64,000 nucleotides of DNA, from NCBI GenBank assembly GCA_947561715.1, contig OX387197.1, positions 10,227,001 to 10,291,000 on the forward strand. Reading direction: 5' to 3'. How positions within the stretch are numbered: position 1 is the stretch's first letter; each line of letters starts with the position of its first letter. The notes beneath the pieces are model-generated. The model was not told the DNA's origin and did not search any database. It was given only the letters and a program-made list of their open reading frames with translations. Shown piece by piece: positions 58,830 to 64,000 of this stretch. Made by a program: the position numbers and the translations under genes. The DNA comes from Ascidia mentula. Taxonomy: Eukaryota; Chordata; Ascidiacea; Phlebobranchia; Ascidiidae.

Positions 58830-61800
58830 CGTGCACGCCAGCTAAAGTGCTGTATGTAAACTACAAGTTCGGAAATTTCGGTCTGATCAAACAGACCAGG
58901 ACTAATGCAAACCTGACAGCAATGTGTTACATAAAATTAATAGCCACGAATATAAGAAAATACACATGAAAACAGAATATTCCACCATGCGTAATATTAA
59001 ATAGAAAGTAGTGGACAGTATAATTTAAACAGAAAAGCACACACTCACACATACACTATGCAAATACAGAAACAATACACAAGGGTATGACATTCACATA
59101 ACAAATAAATGCATTTCATTACATTCATTTTCTAAAGGTTGCTGATAAACACTTGATTTTCTTACTGACAAAATCCCAAATAAAATATTGATTTACTGAT
59201 ATCCCTCCAGCTAATGTTTCACCACAAACCAAATAGAAATTTTTACAAGAAACAACAAACAAAGTATATGTGTTGTGTGTACAAATGACCTAATGTGTAA
59301 TGAAAATTGTAAGGCTAAACCCTTTATTTAGGTTTGCTGGAGTTTTATGTTTAGGTGCAAATTTTTGAACTCCAGCCCAAACTAATGTCTTCTTGACAAC
59401 AATTTTACAAAATAAAGAACTACAATATAACAAACCATTCATGGCAAGAATTGGCAAAATGCTTCGTCAAACAATTTAGCCAACAAAGGCACACAATCAC
59501 CATTTATACATCAGTGGAAATCTGCACGACACACACCCCCATCCATTGACCATTACTAAAAGATTTTAACAGACACGAAATTTAAACTAGTCTCAGGTTT
59601 CAGCGCTCAAACACATGTTACAACCGTTTCTTAAAGTTAAGACAATAATCCAACTAAACAGCATTTCTCCAATACACAACATTATTAAACAACAGTTGTT
59701 GAACCAAACTACCCGAATTACCACAGCCATCACTAGATGACGCTCTTTACAATGGATGTCAATCAAAACTTTACCAGCTGACTGATTCATAGACATCATG
59801 AAGAAATGTGCAGTTGTTGACATAATAAATTATTGTGTATATTTTTAGCGTCTTGCAGCATTGATAGCCTTTTTAGCAAAATAAGAATGTCCAGAAAATT
59901 TAATTTTTAGTTGAGCTGAGATTTAATTTGTAAATTCGAATTATAAAGTTTGGAAGAAAATTACATGTTGAATTCGCTGTCAATATTTTGATACGTTGTC
60001 CATACCGGATTCCAACTTTATCAAATATCAAAATATTCCCACCTACTATTCGGCCAAATCCGAATATTTTGAGATTATTTTTATCTGTTTTAACGCCGAA
60101 CTAATTACAATCCGCGGTTCCAAGATGGAATATTTTGCATTTTTTTAACAAAACCAAGGGCTGGTTTATTGGGAAAAATAGTTGTGCAATTCCACGGCAT
60201 CAGTGTCAGTCACTTACATACAATTTCAACAAACGAATCGAGTGTTTCTTAACCGCAGCACTATTGGCAAGTTTTCGATTTGCCTTCGAAACTAGTGAAA
60301 TTAATAATAAAGAAAGTTTGTAATCTACTGATAATTTTCTGTGAAAATGCTTTTCCTGCTGATTTTCCTCTGTGCTTTTTTTTTTCCCCTAACTACAGTA
60401 GTAAAAAACTTTTAACCATTGAAAAGATGAAGGCTTATGGAATTGCAAATACTGTTCAAGACCGCATATCAGTAATTATATTAAAATAGTTTTGCCCGCG
60501 GGGAATGCCCGTCTTGTACTCCTGCGTCATAGATAGTCTCAGTTCCGTCACAAGGCAACCGGTGATGCGTTGGGGTCAATTTTCTGGTTGAATGAGCAAG
60601 AAGTCACGTGGTGTAGCCAGGGCGATTTTCAGCGTGTTTAGTGCAGTTTTAGTGCATTTTTTGCTCTTCTCAGTCAGTCAGACGTTTGGTGCAGGGTGCT
60701 GTGAAAAGTTTAGTTGAAAAACCACCAAAATGTTCAAGGGGATGTAGCTCAAAATTTAATCACAGAAGTATACCTTAATTTGTGATTTTATGTTAGGCCC
60801 GCCTCTTGGCTACGCAGTAAGGTGAAAATTAGTTGCAAGATAGTTGCTTAAAGCACCACCTAGGGGTCTTTTAGGCCCCCGATTAGTCATTATTTTAGCT
60901 AAATTGGCTGCAAAAAAATGTAAGATGGTTTTGCGAAAAAATGAATCACAAAAACCTCATCCAATTTGCAATTTAATGTTGGCCCTAACCCTTTTCTACG
61001 CAATGGCAAAAAAAATTGTCACAGGAAAGTTGCTTTGGTTGCCCCCTGGGACTGTTTTTGCTATCCTATAGGACAAAAGATCCTCCTGGAGGCTCCTCAG
61101 ATCCTTGCTGTGTTTTGGCGGATGCAGCTGCAATCAATTTTTTTTCTCCATGAATAGTACCAGTAGATCTTCATGGGTCACTGACCACAGGAATTGTTGT
61201 TGGCAAAAAAGCAAATCACTCAGTATGGGTATTAATGTTGATAGCCTTCAAAACTAGATTTTTGGGATATACTGATATGCGGCCTTAAAGATAAGAAAAT
61301 GTGATATACTAAAGAGGTAAGGATATAGTTTTCTTGTATTTTTCTTTGATTTTACCGCAACGAATTCACTAATGTTTGAGTAATTGAGTCAATACTGTTT
61401 CCTATAGCAGGTCTCATCAGTTTCGCTCGGTGGTACGACGATCTTGCCAGCTAAACAGCCAGGCGAGGATTTTTACTGGTGTTTAATTGTTCGTCTAATC
61501 TAGAAAATAAATCAGAAACTGGAATACAAACTACATACTCTGGCTTGCAACAAAAGATCAACTTGTTAAGTGCATAGAAAAGTACGTGTTTTATTGAGAC
61601 AGGGGGCGATCAAGGATACAAACTGGACACTCGGTTCGGGAAGGACAAAAAAAGCCGAAGCAAACTTTACCCAGTAACGTTGCGGGCAACATCAGGCTTA
61701 CGAACGTAAACTGATACTCGCATACGAAAGTTGCATTCCTTCGCGAACAGCGTTTTTAAACATGATGAAAAGCAACAGATTGCAGAGACCAGAAGTAACG

Positions 61801-62136
61801 GAAAACGTTCGGTTTACGCAGGCACCTGGTTTGACAAATTGCCCAAATGGAAGAGCTCTGTATGAAAGATTATGACAGAAATATGAAGCTCCACATTAAA
61901 GCGTTCGCAACAATTGGTGTGACACAATGCATGAGAAAAATATCATAGATGGTAAATGTTTTTTGAATTACCATTATCAGTACTGCTGGAACCCTGTGTA
62001 ATGTGAGCGTGGCCTTCCAGTAAGCAGTAGCACTACATTTTACCTTGACAGTGGCATAATTAGAAAAGCAAAGATCGCCGCATACAGTGAACAATGAAAA
62101 AGTGATTAAATTACTCGCCAGATCCGCATGGTGGCG
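58830..62136. other. Intergenic between RNF123 start and dystroglycan stop
   Basis: It should contain the RNF123 promoter and the dystroglycan 3' UTR. An AG 17 bases upstream of the RNF123 ATG (58846-58847) could be a 5'-UTR or trans-splice acceptor. Apart from the tandem repeat near 60.8 kb I see no genes; the short open frames are not convincing. Confidence 0.4.
60729..61060 (+). repeat. Diverged tandem repeat, about 180-base period
   Basis: Two units share, in order, a TTTAATCACA/GAATCACA block, ATTTTATGTTAGGCCC/ATTTAATGTTGGCCC, a CTACGCA block and AGTTGCTT, spaced about 180 bases apart. No coding role is visible. Confidence 0.4.
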
Positions 62137-63957
62137 CTACTTGTGCGAGTAGGCGGGAGGTGGAGGACGAACAGGCTCCGCCTCGTTCTGCGTCATGTGA
62201 TTCAAAGGAATTGTCTCGGTGTCCGCTCTATTGTTACCGTTGTGGCCTTGCGTGAAAGTGCTTGTGCGCTGCAGCAAAGGAGTGCCGGCGCTCTCCTCTC
62301 CTGTTTCGCCGGCCAGTACGATCGGCGTACCCGGTTTGAAATGCAGAGAAGCATCTCCGAACGCGCCGCCATTGCCCTGAAGGTGGAACGGGGAGTTGGG
62401 CGTGATGACGGCGGCCGTTGCTGCTGCACTCTGCAGTCGTTTCTTGTTCTCGCGTTTCCGCCTGGCGGCGCTGCTGTTGCGGCACTTAAACACGCCGACT
62501 GCCACAAGCACCAGTATACACACCAACACCACGGCGATGAAAATTATGCCGGTCGCACTGTCTCCTCCTGCTACCTCCAACTGGCCGCCTGTGGAGGTAG
62601 GAAGTGGTGCGAGGGTGCTGCTGCTGGTTGGTGGAACTCTTGGTACCTTTGGTTTTCTGGTCGTGGTGGATTCCGGCTCGGCGCACGAGTTCTTTTTCTT
62701 TAGTTCGACCAACGAAACCGAAAAGCCGGCACTGTTCAACCTGGAAACGAAGTATTGGAAATTAGTTGTAAAATATTCACAGATTTAAAGGACAACAGGC
62801 CTGATGCGACAACCTCTTCTTTGTGAAATAAATATATTTCATCTACCCATAATTAGGGTTTCAAGATGTGCGTTATATCACACAAAAGGCATCTGGCACA
62901 ACATGCTAAATTACTTTGGGTTTTCGTATTTATTTTGATGTCAATTCTTCCGCTGTTATAAAGTTGAGCAGCGATTCCATTTTTTAATTTGCAACCAGGT
63001 TTCAACAATACACCCGAAACTGTTGCGCAATTGTTTGCTTGCCACGGTGCTTGGTTTGATTTGAAAAGTATGCACACACCCCCAATCGCCCATCTTTCAA
63101 AAATTAAGCTTGAAACGAGAGTTATCGGAACTCCGGTGAAGGATGAAAGGCAAGTACCACATCGTTAAAAGGTTAACGACCCCTCTTTTAAGGTGGGAAG
63201 TATTTATTGCGCACTACAATGCTGCTTTATTGACGGGATTTCTCTACATTTGCCTAACGGGAAATTTATGATCTTACTGGTAAGGGCATAAATCCAAGGC
63301 AAAGGTCGATACAATGACTCAGGTTTAACAATTTACGTTTTCCATTTGCTAAAAAAATCTGTCAGAGGTTCAGCTCCATTTCCACATACTAGGACAATAT
63401 TACTTCAACACAAAGTCTAAACCATTGGTACCTAAAAAGTAACGAACCCCTTTTATAAGATCGGAAAGTCTGCGGACCCCTACGTCATATTTACCAAACC
63501 ACGAATTGAATTTCCTACATTTTATCACTGAAAAGGTTTAGTGGCAAAACACGGAACAAACTAAAATTGCCTAAAATTTAAGGACCCGTAGAAACTATCC
63601 CACGAACCAAAGGTCCAAACAATATTTAACAACCAATGACCAAGAAGCTGAATAACATGCAATAAGGCGACAAAGCAAACAACCTTTTTTCTGCACTGAA
63701 CCACAATTTCGTAAAACAAAACAATTCAGTTGGTTTTACCTTTCCTCCAAGGTTTTTGCGTTGTTGAGGAGCTTCTGACCGAGCGAATTTATTTGTTGTG
63801 ATGGACAGTGAACCTCGGATACGAACGAGGTGTTGTACCAGGACAGAATCACCGAACCTGCTTGAAGCGGTAGAACGTATATGTTGTTCGAACCTGTGTC
63901 TCCAATTACGTTTTGGATCAACTTCATAAACTTTGAAATCTCGACCGATGTGAAGTT
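62137..63957 (-). CDS. DAG1: Dystroglycan C-terminal exons (partial, 5' end off the window)
   Basis: Two exons, 63750-63957 and 62137-62740, join in frame (GAAAG|G, reading LEERLNSAGFSV). Dystroglycan links laminin outside the cell to dystrophin inside. Extracellular part: SVILSWYNTSF and CPSQQINSLGQKLL parallel human SIVVEWTNNTL and CPKEQIAGLSRRI. Then a Thr/Pro-rich juxtamembrane stretch, a membrane segment ATGIIFIAVVLVCILVLVAV, a basic stop-transfer KCRNSSAARRKRENKKR, the conserved GTPIVLAGE (human GVPIIFADE) and the C-terminal PPPPAYSHK with the PPxY motif bound by dystrophin's WW region. The cytoplasmic tail is similar in length to that of vertebrate beta-dystroglycan. Confidence 0.88.
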
Positions 63958-64000
63958 CTGCAAAACGAAACGAAAAAAATAGCTTCAAGTAAACGAAAGT

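Noticed and set aside
61405..61440. Possible hammerhead on the minus strand (CTGATGAGACCTGCTATAGG)
   Set aside because: The stem II is only two to three pairs, the GAAA is not placed correctly and no stem I partner was found.
1..64000. CRISPR arrays, bacterial operons, integrated virus
   Set aside because: The sequence is eukaryotic with spliced genes throughout; no regular spacer arrays or viral genes were seen.

Overview
The window is animal nuclear DNA, most likely from an ascidian tunicate. This is an inference: the gene set is chordate, the protein-coding genes are split into many short exons with short AT-rich introns, and small inverted-repeat mobile elements are scattered through it. 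The species was not determined. Exon borders below were placed by eye from GT/AG signals, reading phase and recalled similarity to vertebrate proteins; most should be right to within a base or two, and less certain ones are marked approximate.

Layout from left to right: (1) 1-3992, plus strand, the 3' part of a PXK-like gene (kinase-like domain, proline-rich segment, WH2-type tail). (2) 4990-7233, minus, a complete AMDHD1 imidazolonepropionase gene of histidine breakdown. (3) 8872-28490, minus, an ANKRD26-like gene of about 34 exons: ankyrin repeats, an acidic region with repeated S-x-W-D motifs, a 600-base exon for a highly charged helix, then a long coiled coil. (4) 28491-31201, intergenic. 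(5) 31202-58829, minus, an RNF123 (KPC1) ubiquitin-ligase gene of about 36 exons with N-terminal SPRY and C-terminal RING. (6) 58830-62136, intergenic with a diverged tandem repeat. (7) 62137-63957, minus, the C-terminal exons of dystroglycan, running off the right edge.

RNF123 hosts other genes. Its roughly 10.7-kb intron (32639-43335) holds four microsomal glutathione S-transferase (MGST1/MAPEG) genes on the same strand, two broken MGST copies, and a small single-pass membrane protein gene on the opposite strand. Four 5S rRNA genes sit in four different RNF123 introns, all in the host orientation, each with a TTTT terminator and a shared upstream block.

The most unusual signal is a set of hammerhead-ribozyme sequences. 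At 18462-18516 (plus strand, inside an ANKRD26 intron) there is a full type I hammerhead with all core residues and three stems. A related copy at 32383-32434 has a G-to-A change in its core and overlaps, on the opposite strand, the last 20 or so codons and the splice donor of RNF123 exon 33, as if the element had been captured as coding sequence. Both are preceded by small perfect hairpins. Two further inverted-repeat elements (about 11833-11972 and 47631-47860) carry degenerate hammerhead-like cores.
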